Below are positions 23,753 to 33,321 of a stretch of DNA of 64,000 nt, in pieces. Origin of the DNA: Streptomyces sp. NRRL S-118. GTDB taxonomy: Bacteria; Actinomycetota; Actinomycetes; Streptomycetales; Streptomycetaceae. The stretch is from assembly GCF_000716335.1 (NCBI RefSeq), contig NZ_KL591017.1:121011-185010 (forward strand), in the 5' to 3' direction. The notes under the pieces are model-generated. The model ran no database searches. It was not told the origin of the DNA and worked only from the letters and a program-made list of their open reading frames with translations. The position numbers and the translations under genes were made by a program. Within the stretch, counting starts at the first letter, position 1, and each line of letters starts with the position of its first letter.

Positions 23753-26608
23753 TCAGTCGTCCGACGCGGTCCGGGAGGCGCCGGCCTTGGAGGCCGTGGC
23801 CTTCTTCGCCGTCGTCGTCTTCTTCGCCGCGGTCTTCGCCGTCGTCTTCTTGGCGGCCGTCTTCTTGGCCGCCGTCTTCTTCGCCGTCGCGGTGGTCTTC
23901 TTCGCGGCGGCCTTCTTGGCCGGGGCCTTCTTGGCGGTCTTCTTCGCCGGTCCCTTGGCGCGCTTCTCCGCCAGCAGCTCGTAACCGCGCTCCGGCGTGA
24001 TCGTCTCCACGCTGTCACCGGTTCGCAGGGTGGCGTTCGTCTCGCCGTCCGTGACGTACGGGCCGAAGCGGCCGTCCTTCACGACCACCGGGCGCTCGCT
24101 GACCGGGTCGGTGCCCAGTTCCTTGAGCGGCGGCTTGGCGGCGGCGCGCCCGCGCTGCTTGGGCTGGGCGTAGATCGCGAGGGCCTCGTCCAGCGTGATG
24201 GTGAAGAGCTGTTCCTCGTTCTCCAGGGAGCGCGAGTCCGTGCCCTTCTTCAGGTACGGACCGTAGCGGCCGTTCTGCGCCGTGATCTCGACGCCCTCCG
24301 GGTCGGTGCCGACCACGCGCGGCAGCGACATCAGCCGGAGCGCGTCCTCCAGGGTCACCGTGTCCAGGGACATGGACTTGAAGAGGGAGGCGGTACGCGG
24401 CTTGACCGCGTTCTTGCCGGTCTTGGGGGTGCCCTCGGGAAGGATCTCCGTGACGTACGGGCCGTAGCGGCCGTCCTTGGCGACGATCTGGTGGCCGGTC
24501 GCCGGGTCGGTGCCCAGCTCGAAGTCGCCGCTGGGCTTGGCCAGCAGTTCCTCGGCGAGCTCGACGGTCAGCTCGTCGGGTGCCAGGTCCTCCGGGACGT
24601 CCGCCCGCTGGTGGCCGTCCTGGTCCTTCTCGCCGCGCTCGACGTACGGGCCGTAGCGGCCGACGCGCAGCACGATGCCGCTGCCGACGGGGAAGGAGGA
24701 GATCTCCCGGGCGTCGATGGCACCCAGGTCGGTCACGAGCTCCTTGAGGCCGCCGAGGTGGTCGCCGTCACCGTTGCCCGCGTCGGCGGCGCCACCGGCT
24801 CCGGCGCCCTCGCCGAAGTAGAAACGCTTCAGCCACGGCACCGCCTGGGCCTCACCGCGCGCGATGCGGTCGAGGTCGTCCTCCATCTTCGCGGTGAAGT
24901 CGTAGTCGACGAGCCGGCCGAAGTGCTTCTCCAGCAGGTTGACGACGGCGAAGGAGAGGAAGGACGGCACGAGGGCCGTGCCCTTCTTGAAGACGTACCC
25001 GCGGTCGAGGATGGTCCCGAGGATGGACGCGTACGTCGACGGGCGGCCGATCTCCCGCTCTTCCAGCTCCTTGACCAGCGACGCCTCGGTGTAGCGGGCC
25101 GGCGGCTTGGTGGCGTGGCCGTCCGCGGTGATCTCCTCGGCGGTCAGCGCGTCACCCTCGGCGACCTGCGGCAGCCGGCGCTCGCGGTCGTCCAGCTCCG
25201 CGTTCGGGTCGTCGGCGCCTTCCACGTACGCCTTCATGAAGCCGTGGAAGGTGATCGTCTTGCCGGACGCGGAGAACTCGACGTCCCGGCCGTCGGCCGA
25301 CCGGCCGCCGATCTTGACGGTGACGGAGTTCCCGACGGCGTCCTTCATCTGGGAGGCGACGGTCCGCTTCCAGATCAGCTCGTACAGCTTGAACTGGTCG
25401 CCGGTCAGTCCGGTCTCGGCGGGCGTACGGAAACGATCACCCGAGGGGCGGATCGCCTCGTGCGCCTCCTGCGCGTTCTTGACCTTCCCGGCGTACACGC
25501 GCGGCGCGGCGGGCAGGTAGTCGGCGCCGTACAGCTGGGTGACCTGGGCACGGGCCGCCGCGACGGCGGTGTCGGACAGGATCGTCGAGTCCGTACGCAT
25601 GTAGGTGATGAAGCCGTTCTCGTACAGCTTCTGCGCGATCTGCATCGTCGCCTTCGCGCCGAAGCCGAGCTTGCGGCTGGCCTCCTGCTGGAGGGTGGTG
25701 GTGCGGAAGGGCGCGTACGGGGAGCGGCGGTACGGCTTGGACTCGACCGACCGGACGGCGAACGACGTGTCGGAGAGCGCGGCGGCCAGGGCGCGTGCGT
25801 TCGCCTCGTCCAGGTGCAGCACCTGGCCGGCGGCGGACTTCAGCTGCCCGTCCGGACCGAAGTCGCGGCCCTGGGCGACACGCCGGCCGTCGACCGCGGC
25901 GAGGCGGGCGGCGAGGGTGGAGGGGTCGGAGGCGTCACCGGTACGGCCGGTGGCGAAGGTGCCGGTCAGGTCCCAGTACTCGGCGGAGCGGAACGCGATG
26001 CGCTCCCGCTCCCGCTCGACGACGAGGCGGGTGGCGACGGACTGGACGCGCCCGGCCGACAGCCGGGGCATGACCTTCTTCCACAGGACCGGCGAGACCT
26101 CGTAGCCGTAGAGGCGGTCGAGGATGCGGCGGGTCTCCTGGGCGTCGACCATCCGCTTGTTCAGCTCGCGCGGATTGGCGACGGCCGCCTGGATCGCGTC
26201 CTTGGTGATCTCGTGGAAGACCATCCGGTGGACGGGGACCTTGGGCTTGAGGACCTCCAGCAGGTGCCAGGCGATGGCCTCGCCCTCGCGGTCCTCATCG
26301 GTGGCGAGGAAGAGCTCGTCCGACTCGGCCAGCTGCTCCTTGAGCTTCCTGACCTGTGCCTTCTTGTCGGCGTTGACGACGTAGATGGGCTGGAAGTCGT
26401 GCTCGACGTCCACGCCCAGGCGGCGCACCTCGCCGGTGTACTTCTCGGGCACCTCGGCGGCGCCGTTGGGGAGGTCGCGGATGTGCCCGACGCTCGCCTC
26501 GACGACGTAGCCGGGGCCGAGGTAGCCCTTGATCGTCTTCGCCTTGGCAGGCGACTCGACGATGACGAGTCGGCGGCCGCCTCGTGCGGTCTCGCTGGTC
26601 GGGGACAA
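23753..26608 (-). CDS. topA: DNA topoisomerase I
   Basis: The 951-residue enzyme relaxes negative supercoils. TOPRIM domain: LVIVESPAKAKTIKGYL and DEDREGEAIAWHL. The catalytic tyrosine is Tyr336 in FITYMRTDST. Several C-terminal repeats with GRYGPY follow. The last ~60 residues are KKTAAKK-like lysine/alanine repeats, known in actinobacterial TopA to raise processivity. I choose TTG at 26608 because it gives the usual start SPTSETARGG and the length of S. coelicolor TopA; GGAGAGAAG precedes it. The open frame continues upstream to 26905, but that part has no homology. Confidence 0.96.
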   Translation of the reverse strand: MSPTSETARGGRRLVIVESPAKAKTIKGYLGPGYVVEASVGHIRDLPNGAAEVPEKYTGEVRRLGVDVEHDFQPIYVVNADKKAQVRKLKEQLAESDELFLATDEDREGEAIAWHLLEVLKPKVPVHRMVFHEITKDAIQAAVANPRELNKRMVDAQETRRILDRLYGYEVSPVLWKKVMPRLSAGRVQSVATRLVVERERERIAFRSAEYWDLTGTFATGRTGDASDPSTLAARLAAVDGRRVAQGRDFGPDGQLKSAAGQVLHLDEANARALAAALSDTSFAVRSVESKPYRRSPYAPFRTTTLQQEASRKLGFGAKATMQIAQKLYENGFITYMRTDSTILSDTAVAAARAQVTQLYGADYLPAAPRVYAGKVKNAQEAHEAIRPSGDRFRTPAETGLTGDQFKLYELIWKRTVASQMKDAVGNSVTVKIGGRSADGRDVEFSASGKTITFHGFMKAYVEGADDPNAELDDRERRLPQVAEGDALTAEEITADGHATKPPARYTEASLVKELEEREIGRPSTYASILGTILDRGYVFKKGTALVPSFLSFAVVNLLEKHFGRLVDYDFTAKMEDDLDRIARGEAQAVPWLKRFYFGEGAGAGGAADAGNGDGDHLGGLKELVTDLGAIDAREISSFPVGSGIVLRVGRYGPYVERGEKDQDGHQRADVPEDLAPDELTVELAEELLAKPSGDFELGTDPATGHQIVAKDGRYGPYVTEILPEGTPKTGKNAVKPRTASLFKSMSLDTVTLEDALRLMSLPRVVGTDPEGVEITAQNGRYGPYLKKGTDSRSLENEEQLFTITLDEALAIYAQPKQRGRAAAKPPLKELGTDPVSERPVVVKDGRFGPYVTDGETNATLRTGDSVETITPERGYELLAEKRAKGPAKKTAKKAPAKKAAAKKTTATAKKTAAKKTAAKKTTAKTAAKKTTTAKKATASKAGASRTASDD

Positions 26609-26953
26609 CTTGGCTCTTCTCTCCGGTCGACGCTCGGTGGCATGTGCGGCGTGGTGCGGCGCACCGCGTGCACTGCTCACGCACTGCTCGCTCTGCTCGC
26701 TCACAGCTGTGACGCTGCTGTCGCTGCGGAGTGTGACGGTACAACCCGCCCCCGTGTCAAACGGCAAAAGACCGCAACGGCCACTCGAACGGTAACCCGA
26801 GTCACGGCATTCCTGCCGCCCGGACTCCCCTCTCTTCGCGGAGCCTGTCATTCCGTCCGCGGCCCCGCCATGATCGACCGGTGATCGTTCCGGGCCGGGT
26901 GGCACCCGGGGCCGTAGCGCCGCGGCAGGTGCCGGGCGGGCGCCCGCGAGGCA
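26609..26953. other. topA upstream region
   Basis: No gene is visible in these 345 bp. The part at 26640-26790 is less GC-rich and must hold the topA promoter, which in S. coelicolor responds to supercoiling. A minus-strand TTGACA at 26760-26755 has no good -10 at normal spacing. Confidence 0.5.
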
Positions 26954-27151
26954 TCAGATCCGCCCGAAGCACCACACCCCGAGGATCACGAACGCCGCAC
27001 CGAGCGAGGCCGCGAATGTGAGCCCCGCCACCGGGCTGACGCCGTACGCGACCGGAGCCCGATGCAGTGCGCGAGCCCCGGTCCATACCAGCAGCGCCGC
27101 TCCGAACAGCGTGAATGCCGTGCCGGCGAAGATGGCCGGTCCGCTCTCCAT
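26954..27151 (-). CDS. Small two-helix membrane protein
   Basis: The 65-residue protein has two hydrophobic helices (about 6-27 and 39-60) joined by GARALHRAPVAYGVSP. The start at 27151 is chosen because upstream sequence in frame is Arg/Pro-rich and unlike coding sequence. The ribosome site (GGAACGGGG) is weak. A small gene stands at this place next to topA in related genomes, from memory. Function unknown. Confidence 0.6.
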   Translation of the reverse strand: MESGPAIFAGTAFTLFGAALLVWTGARALHRAPVAYGVSPVAGLTFAASLGAAFVILGVWCFGRI

Positions 27152-27540
27152 GCCCGTACCCCGTTCCGTCCGTGGTGCCTGCTTCCCGCGAAGGCGACGT
27201 TGACACCTCCGGACGTCAGGAGCGCGAATGACGGGTGAACGGCACGCTGCGGCACACCGGGCTTCACCCGGGTGGCGCCCCGGCGGGGGCGACGGGCTCC
27301 ACCGCCCGGGCGGGCGGGCGGCGTGGCGGGTACGCCCGGCGGATGTGCCGACCGTCACGGCGCGGGGCAGGACGCGGGGCACGGCCCGCCGATCTTGGCC
27401 GGATTCCCACCGTCACCGGCCGCTCACTCCTGGCTGCCACCGACCCGTCCCGGCCCGGCGGCCCGCCACCGGGGCATCGCCCGACGTGTCGCACACCACG
27501 CACGCGGCCCGGGACGTCACCGGGCGAGCGTGTCGGGACG
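27152..27540. other. Intergenic region with 24-bp tandem copy
   Basis: The 389 bp between the small membrane gene and the methyltransferase gene show no supported gene. The only structure is the tandem duplication at its right edge (27511-27558). Confidence 0.5.
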
Positions 27541-27558
27541 TCACCGGGCGAGCGTGTC
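27511..27558. repeat. Perfect 24-bp tandem duplication at a stop codon
   Basis: Bases 27511-27534 are repeated exactly at 27535-27558. The second copy contains the last codons and stop of the methyltransferase gene (minus strand), so the first copy would encode the same last residues DTLAR and stop. It is a recent replication-slip event. Confidence 0.85.
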
Positions 27559-29061
27559 GGCCGGGTCCAGGAAGCCCTCCTCCACGAGCAGCCGGATCGC
27601 CTGCGGCGTACGGTCCCGCAGCAGCACGGGGTCCTCCCCCATCAGCTGGGCGATGGCGTCCAGGATCCGGCCCGCGGTGAGCGTGCCGTCGCACACGCCG
27701 GCGAAGCCCGCGCCGACCGCGTCCACCTTGGTGGCGCGCCGCATGCCGCGGTTCTGACGGAGCACCACGTGCTCCGGGTCCTCGGCACCCGGCAGGCCGA
27801 CCTGCTCCTGCGTCACCTCAGGCGCCAGGACGAAGTGGTCGCCGAGCAGCGCCGCGTCGTCGCGCGAGCGCAGGTAGTCCTGGCGCGCGAAGTGCGCCCG
27901 TACGGTCTCGCCGAGGGGCTGCTCGACCGGATGCGGCCACTCCTCGACGACGATCGACGGATCCTCGGCACCGGACTTGCGCAGCGTGATCCAGCCGAAG
28001 CCGACGGCCCTGGTCCCGCGCGCCTCGAACTCGTCCAGCCACGCCGCGTACCGCTCCTCGTACGCCTCCCTGCCCGCGCGGTGATCACCCGCGTCCCGCA
28101 GCCAGAGCTCGGCGTACTGCGTGATGTCCTGCACCTCGCGCTGCACGATCCAGGCGTCGCAGCCGCGCGGCACCCAGGAGCGCAGCCGGTCCTGCCACTC
28201 CTCCCCCTCGACGTGCTGCCAGTTGGCGAGGAACTGCGCGTATCCCCCGTCGTTCAGCCGGTCCCCGGCCTGCTGGACGAGCGTGCGGCACAGGTCGTCC
28301 CCGCCCATGCCGCCGTCCCGGTAGGTCAGCCGGGCGCGGGGCGAGATCACGAACGGCGGGTTCGACACGATCAGGTCGTACGTCTCGGACTCCACCGGCG
28401 CGAAGAGCGAGCCCGCGCGCAGATCGGCCTCGGGCGCGCCGGACAGGGCGAGGGTGAGCCGGGTGAAGCCCAGCGCCCGGGGGTTCAGGTCGGTGGCGGT
28501 CACGCGCGTGGCGTGCTGGGTGGCGTGCAGCGCCTGGATGCCCGAGCCGGTTCCGAGGTCCAGCACGGAGGCGACGGGCGTGCGGACGGTGATCCCGGCG
28601 AGGGTGGTGGAGGCGCCGCCGACCCCGAGGACCACGCCTTCGTCGTGGCCGCTCGCCCCGCCGGCCCCGCCCACCGCGCAACCGAGGTCCGAGACGATGA
28701 ACCAGTCCTGGCCCTCCGGGCCGCCGTACGGGCGGATGTCCACGGCGGCGCGGACCTCGCCGCCCTCCTGGCGCACCCAGCCGTCGGCGAGTGCCTCCTC
28801 CAGCGGCAGTGCGGCGCGGGCCCGCGCGGACGGCACGGAGCGCTGGAGCAGGAACAGCCGTACGAGGGTGTCGAGCGGATCGTCCCCGCGGGTGGCGCGC
28901 AGGGCGGGCACGGTCTCGCTGCGGGCGAGCGCGGCGTAGGCGGCCGCGCCGAGGCGCTCCAGCAGCCCGTCGGCGGTGAAGTCGGCCGCGAGCAGGGCGT
29001 CGCGGAGGCGGGCGGCGCGGTCGGGCGCCGGAAGGCTGGCGAGGAGGCTGGTCGTACTCAC
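27541..29061 (-). CDS. Class I SAM-dependent methyltransferase, small-domain type
   Basis: The 506-residue protein has an N-terminal helical domain (about 1-145) and a methyltransferase core with SAM-binding motif VLDLGTGSGIQAL (about 170-182), acidic loop ATDLNPRAL and catalytic SNPPFV. The NPPF motif marks N-methyltransferases of the HemK/RlmG kind that modify amino groups of rRNA or proteins. A C-terminal region of about 200 residues is specific to actinobacteria. GTG at 29061 gives the usual STTSLLASLPAPD start; an upstream ATG at 29118 lacks a ribosome site. The exact target is unknown. Confidence 0.85.
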   Translation of the reverse strand: MSTTSLLASLPAPDRAARLRDALLAADFTADGLLERLGAAAYAALARSETVPALRATRGDDPLDTLVRLFLLQRSVPSARARAALPLEEALADGWVRQEGGEVRAAVDIRPYGGPEGQDWFIVSDLGCAVGGAGGASGHDEGVVLGVGGASTTLAGITVRTPVASVLDLGTGSGIQALHATQHATRVTATDLNPRALGFTRLTLALSGAPEADLRAGSLFAPVESETYDLIVSNPPFVISPRARLTYRDGGMGGDDLCRTLVQQAGDRLNDGGYAQFLANWQHVEGEEWQDRLRSWVPRGCDAWIVQREVQDITQYAELWLRDAGDHRAGREAYEERYAAWLDEFEARGTRAVGFGWITLRKSGAEDPSIVVEEWPHPVEQPLGETVRAHFARQDYLRSRDDAALLGDHFVLAPEVTQEQVGLPGAEDPEHVVLRQNRGMRRATKVDAVGAGFAGVCDGTLTAGRILDAIAQLMGEDPVLLRDRTPQAIRLLVEEGFLDPADTLAR

Positions 29062-29158
29062 CTGTTCATTGTGACCGCCACCACCGACAACCGCCGATCG
29101 GCCCGGCTCCCTCCTCATGGTGGGGGAACCGGGCCCTCGGGCCGTGACGCGGAAGGCG

Positions 29159-29842
29159 CTACGAGGAGCGCTTGCTCGGCGAGGCGGAGGCCGGAGCCGA
29201 GGCGGAGGCGCCGGCGGACGCCGCGGCAGAGGCGGAAGCGGCGGCCGAAGGCGAGCCCGCCGGACCGGGCTTGGCCGGCGGGGCGGTCGGCGGCACGCTC
29301 GCCGTGGCCTTCTGGCAGCCGGGCTGCTTGGCCATCGCCTGGCCCAACTGGCCTGCCTGCAGCTTGGCGAGCGCGTCCTGGTCCATCTTCTCGATCTTCT
29401 TCAGGCCGTCCGCGACCCCCGACAGACCGTCCGCGAACTTCTGCTGGTTCTTCGGGTCGAGCGCGTCGACCTGCTTCTTCAGACCCTCGTACGCCGCGGC
29501 GGTGGCGTTCAGCTCCTTGACCGCGTCCTGCTGCAGCTTGTCGCCGTTCTCGACGGGCGGCACGCCGGCGTCCTGGACCGCCTTGGCGAGCGCCTTGTCG
29601 GCGTCGGCGATGTCCTGGAACGCCTTCGAGTCCGCCGCCTGGATGTCGGCGGGCTTGCCGTCGGCCGCGGTCGAGATGATGGCCTGCTGGGCGTTGGCCC
29701 TCTTCTGAATCTGAGGCTGCGCCTGGTCGCAGACGTTCTTGGCCCAGGCGTCGACCTTGCTGTCCTCGTCGTCACCGCAGCCCGACAGTACGAGCATCAG
29801 TACCGCACCGCCGGACAGTGCGGCTGCAAGCTTCTTGTTCAC
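29159..29842 (-). CDS. Small secreted lipoprotein, helical
   Basis: The 227-residue protein has a signal peptide ending in LSGC (lipidated Cys22), then a helical domain (about 30-180) with DAWAKNVCDQ and a second Cys near 188, probably forming a disulfide. The C-terminal 40 residues are Ala/Ser/Pro low-complexity. GTG at 29842 is chosen because the lipobox then stands at the right place and GGAAAGGGA precedes it. Function unknown; it may be a cell-envelope protein conserved in Streptomyces next to hppA. Confidence 0.8.
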   Translation of the reverse strand: MNKKLAAALSGGAVLMLVLSGCGDDEDSKVDAWAKNVCDQAQPQIQKRANAQQAIISTAADGKPADIQAADSKAFQDIADADKALAKAVQDAGVPPVENGDKLQQDAVKELNATAAAYEGLKKQVDALDPKNQQKFADGLSGVADGLKKIEKMDQDALAKLQAGQLGQAMAKQPGCQKATASVPPTAPPAKPGPAGSPSAAASASAAASAGASASAPASASPSKRSS

Positions 29843-30030
29843 CGGATTGGTCCCTTTCCAAGGCTCTCGGCCCCGGAACATACACGCCAAGTGGGCGACA
29901 TTCGCGTGTCGTGTGACCGTTTCATCCGCTTTCATAGCCGTTTGCACCAAGGGAGAGACACCTCACCACAGCGCGCCGACGGGCGGACGGAACGTCAACT
30001 CGTTCCACCCGCCCGTCACCTGATCAGGCG

Positions 30031-32418
30031 CTATACCGCGGACGCCCCGCTGGTCACTCGTTCGGGTGAGTTGTTTTCGTCACCCATGGACACGGTGCGC
30101 CGCTTGGAGACGTACACCGCCACGACGATGACCACGATCGCGAGGACCGACACCCCCGCCCGTACGCCTGCGCTGGCGTCGTCGCCGTAGCTGAACTGCA
30201 CGACGGCGGGCGCGATGAGCAGCGCCACCAGGTTCATGACCTTCAGCAGCGGGTTGATCGCCGGTCCGGCGGTGTCCTTGAAGGGGTCGCCGACGGTGTC
30301 GCCGATGACGGTCGCGGCGTGCGCCTCGCTCCCCTTGCCGCCGTGGTGCCCGTCCTCGACGAGTTTCTTGGCGTTGTCCCAGGCGCCGCCGGAGTTGGCG
30401 AGGAAGACGGCCATCAGGGTGCCGGTGCCGATGGCGCCCGCGAGGTACGCGCCGAGGGCTCCGACACCGAGGGTGAAGCCGACGGCGATCGGGGCCATGA
30501 CCGCGAGGAGGCCAGGGGTGGCCAGCTCGCGCAGCGCGTCCTTGGTGCAGATGTCGACGACGCGGCCGTACTCGGGCTTCTCCGAGTAGTCCATGATCCC
30601 GGGGTGCTCGCGGAACTGCCGGCGCACCTCGTACACGACCGAGCCGGCCGACCGCGACACCGCGTTGATCGCCAGCCCGGAGAAGAGGAAGACGACCGCG
30701 GCGCCGAGGATCAGCCCGACCAGGTTGTTCGGCTGGGAGATGTCCATGACCAGGTTGCGCTCGGTGGCCCGGGCGCCCACGTCGGCGACGGCCGTGGCGA
30801 TGGCGTCGCGGTACGACCCGAAGAGCGCGGCCGCCGCCAGGACGGCGGTGGCGATCGCGATGCCCTTGGTGATCGCCTTGGTGGTGTTGCCGACGGCGTC
30901 GAGGTCGGTGAGGACCTGGGCGCCGGCACCCTTGACGTCGCCGGACATCTCGGCGATGCCCTGCGCGTTGTCGGAGACCGGGCCGAAGGTGTCCATGGCG
31001 ACGATCACGCCGACGGTGGTGAGCAGACCGGTACCGGCCAGCGCCACCGCGAAGAGCGCGAGGGTGATCGACGCGCCGCCGAGCAGGAACGCCCCGTACA
31101 CCGACAGGCCGATCAGCAGCGCGGTGTAGACGGCCGACTCCAGACCGACGGAGATGCCGGCGAGGACGACCGTGGCGGGTCCGGTGAGCGACGACTTGCC
31201 GATGTCCCGGACCGGGCGGCGGCTGGTCTCGGTGAAGTACCCGGTCAGCTGCTGGATCAGCGCGGCGAGCACGATGCCGATGGCGACCGCCACGAGCGCG
31301 AAGACCCGCGGATCGCCGCCGTGGTTCGTGATCGCGGACTCGGTCACGCCCTCCAGAGCGGCGAAGGAGGACGGGAGGTAGACGAAGACCGCCACGGCGA
31401 CGAGCACGAGGGAGGTCACCGCGGAGATGAAGAACCCGCGGTTGATGGCGGTCATGCCGCTGCGGTCGGCGCGCCGCGGGGCGACCGCGAAGATGCCGAT
31501 CATCGCGGTGACCACGCCGATCGCCGGCACGATCAGGGGGAACGCCAGACCGAGGTCGCCGAAGGCGGCCTTGCCGAGGATCAGCGCGGCGACGAGCGTC
31601 ACGGCGTACGACTCGAAGAGGTCGGCCGCCATGCCGGCGCAGTCGCCGACGTTGTCGCCGACGTTGTCGGCGATCGTGGCGGCGTTGCGCGGGTCGTCCT
31701 CCGGGATGCCCTTCTCGACCTTGCCCACGAGGTCGGCGCCGACGTCGGCCGCCTTGGTGAAGATGCCACCGCCGACACGCATGAACATGGCGATGAGCGC
31801 GGCGCCGAGGCCGAAGCCCTCCAGCACCTTGGGGGCGTCGGCGGCGTAGACGAGGACCACGCAGGAGGCGCCGAGCAGGCCGAGGCCCACCGTGAACATG
31901 CCGACGACACCACCCGTGCGGAAAGCGATCTTCATGCCCCGCTGCGAGACGGTCCTCAGGTCCTTTTCCGGCTGGCCCTCCTCGGGAGTCGCCTCCCGAG
32001 CGGCCGCCGCCACCCGCACATTCGCGCGTACGGCGAGCCGCATGCCGACGTATCCGGTCACCGCCGAGAAAAGCGCGCCGACCAGGAAGAACAGGGAGCG
32101 TCCCGCCCGCTGCGACCAGTTGTCCGCCGGCAGCAGCATCAGCAGGAAGAAGACGACGACGGCGAAGACCGCGAGGGTCCGCAACTGCCGTGCCAAATAG
32201 GCATTCGCGCCTTCCTGCACGGCGGCCGCGATCTGCTTCATGGCGGATGTGCCCTCACCGGCGGCCAGGACCTGGCGCACCAGCAGCTGTGCCACGACCA
32301 GGGCCGCCAGGGCCACGGCCGCGATGACGATCACGATCACGCGGTTGCCGTCGGTCAGCACCGCGGCCGCGAGAGAAGTGGGGTGCCCGGACAGTTGAGT
32401 TTCGAAGAGCCCCGCCAT
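30031..32418 (-). CDS. hppA: Proton-translocating membrane pyrophosphatase, K+-independent
   Basis: The 795-residue protein has about 16 membrane helices and pumps protons by hydrolysing PPi. The substrate site is visible in GGGIFTKAADVGADLVGKVE and in DDPRNAATIADNVGDNVGDCAGMAAD, and in the C-terminal DNAKK and GDPFKDT segments. GNTTKAITKG carries Lys514 where K+-dependent enzymes have Ala, so it belongs to the K+-independent class. It recovers the energy of PPi released by biosynthesis. It stands alone between the lipoprotein and the bldG pair. Confidence 0.96.
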   Translation of the reverse strand: MAGLFETQLSGHPTSLAAAVLTDGNRVIVIVIAAVALAALVVAQLLVRQVLAAGEGTSAMKQIAAAVQEGANAYLARQLRTLAVFAVVVFFLLMLLPADNWSQRAGRSLFFLVGALFSAVTGYVGMRLAVRANVRVAAAAREATPEEGQPEKDLRTVSQRGMKIAFRTGGVVGMFTVGLGLLGASCVVLVYAADAPKVLEGFGLGAALIAMFMRVGGGIFTKAADVGADLVGKVEKGIPEDDPRNAATIADNVGDNVGDCAGMAADLFESYAVTLVAALILGKAAFGDLGLAFPLIVPAIGVVTAMIGIFAVAPRRADRSGMTAINRGFFISAVTSLVLVAVAVFVYLPSSFAALEGVTESAITNHGGDPRVFALVAVAIGIVLAALIQQLTGYFTETSRRPVRDIGKSSLTGPATVVLAGISVGLESAVYTALLIGLSVYGAFLLGGASITLALFAVALAGTGLLTTVGVIVAMDTFGPVSDNAQGIAEMSGDVKGAGAQVLTDLDAVGNTTKAITKGIAIATAVLAAAALFGSYRDAIATAVADVGARATERNLVMDISQPNNLVGLILGAAVVFLFSGLAINAVSRSAGSVVYEVRRQFREHPGIMDYSEKPEYGRVVDICTKDALRELATPGLLAVMAPIAVGFTLGVGALGAYLAGAIGTGTLMAVFLANSGGAWDNAKKLVEDGHHGGKGSEAHAATVIGDTVGDPFKDTAGPAINPLLKVMNLVALLIAPAVVQFSYGDDASAGVRAGVSVLAIVVIVVAVYVSKRRTVSMGDENNSPERVTSGASAV

Positions 32419-32633
32419 TCGTCCTCCTTGACGTCAGAAGAGCTCAAGATGTGGACGGATTGTAGGGAGCGGAACCCGATCAAAACAGGGCGCCGAAGAA
32501 CAGAATTGACCTTCTTTGGCCGGTCGGCAATAGGTCGGTTTCAGAAATACACCCGAAAGCAGTAATGCCTTTGATCCATTGACCGGTGATCGACGATCTT
32601 TTCCGGGTACGGACGCCGATCACGGAAATGGAA

Positions 32634-32666
32634 AAAGACCCTGCTCAGCGGCGCTGAGAGGGCCTT
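32634..32666 (-). terminator. Intrinsic terminator of the bldG operon
   Basis: On the minus strand CCCTCTCAGCG...CGCTGAGCAGGG folds and runs into TCTTTTTCC, a true T tract and rare in this genome. It lies 34 bp behind the anti-sigma gene. Confidence 0.85.
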
Positions 32667-32699
32667 TCGGAATCGCCTAGGAGGAGCCGGCGCCGGGCG

Positions 32700-33161
32700 T
32701 CAGGGCAGGACGGTCGCCGGCGTGGTGGGCCAGCTCATCCGGATGACGCCGCCGTGCTCACCGGCGGACACCTCGACGTCGTCGACGAGCCCGCTGATGA
32801 CGGCGAGGCCCATCTCGTCCTCGCCCTCCACGTCGTCGAAGTCCTCGGCCGGCGGGGTGTGGTCCCCGGTCACCGGGACCCCGGCGGCACCGGCCGCCGC
32901 GACCACGGCACCCGGCACCTCGTCGCCCACCTCGATGGAGAAGGACTTGTCCTCCTCGGTCAGGACGACGTGGATCGGGGAGGACACGTCGTTGCTGCGG
33001 TGCAGTCCCACCGCACGGGAGCACGCCTCGCCGACGGCGAGCCTGACCTCGTCCAGCACGGCTTCGTCGACCCCCGCCCTGCGCGCCACGGCGGCCGCCA
33101 CCAGGCGGGCTGTCCTGACGTGCTCGGGCTGGGCGCTGAAGCGGAGTTCAACGGTGGCCAT
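32700..33161 (-). CDS. RsbW-like anti-sigma factor / serine kinase (BldG partner)
   Basis: The 153-residue protein has the GHKL ATPase fold of anti-sigma kinases: VLDEVRLAVGEACSRAV as N box, a linker, and DEMGLAVISGLVDDVEV as the ATP lid. The usual N-box asparagine is not present (EACSR). It equals the gene co-transcribed with bldG in S. coelicolor (SCO3548), whose product binds BldG. Start at 33161 with GAGGGGG is preferred over ATG at 33179, which has no ribosome site. An acidic loop (about 105-120, EDFDDVEGEDE) is an extra feature. Confidence 0.9.
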   Translation of the reverse strand: MATVELRFSAQPEHVRTARLVAAAVARRAGVDEAVLDEVRLAVGEACSRAVGLHRSNDVSSPIHVVLTEEDKSFSIEVGDEVPGAVVAAAGAAGVPVTGDHTPPAEDFDDVEGEDEMGLAVISGLVDDVEVSAGEHGGVIRMSWPTTPATVLP

Positions 33162-33321
33162 GCGATCCCCCTCGGACATGAGAGCGTGCGTCCCAGAGGA
33201 CCGGGCTGGACGCCCGGACCTCTGCCATACCCTCCGGAAAACCTCCCGGAGAGCCTCGGTGGAAGCCTCTGCGGACTGCGGAAGCCCTCACCGAAAGCCG
33301 GCCGGAAGCCTCTCGGCGGCC

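Noticed and set aside
26732..26760. topA promoter with TTGACA
   Set aside because: The -35-like hexamer is good but no acceptable -10 stands 16-19 bp away, so it is not listed as a promoter.
21737..26884. 1715-codon open frame on the plus strand
   Set aside because: Antisense to both tmk and topA; spans two real genes and has no domain.
26605..26905. N-terminal extension of TopA to 26905
   Set aside because: The upstream frame is low-complexity and lacks homology; TTG at 26608 has a ribosome site and gives the normal length.
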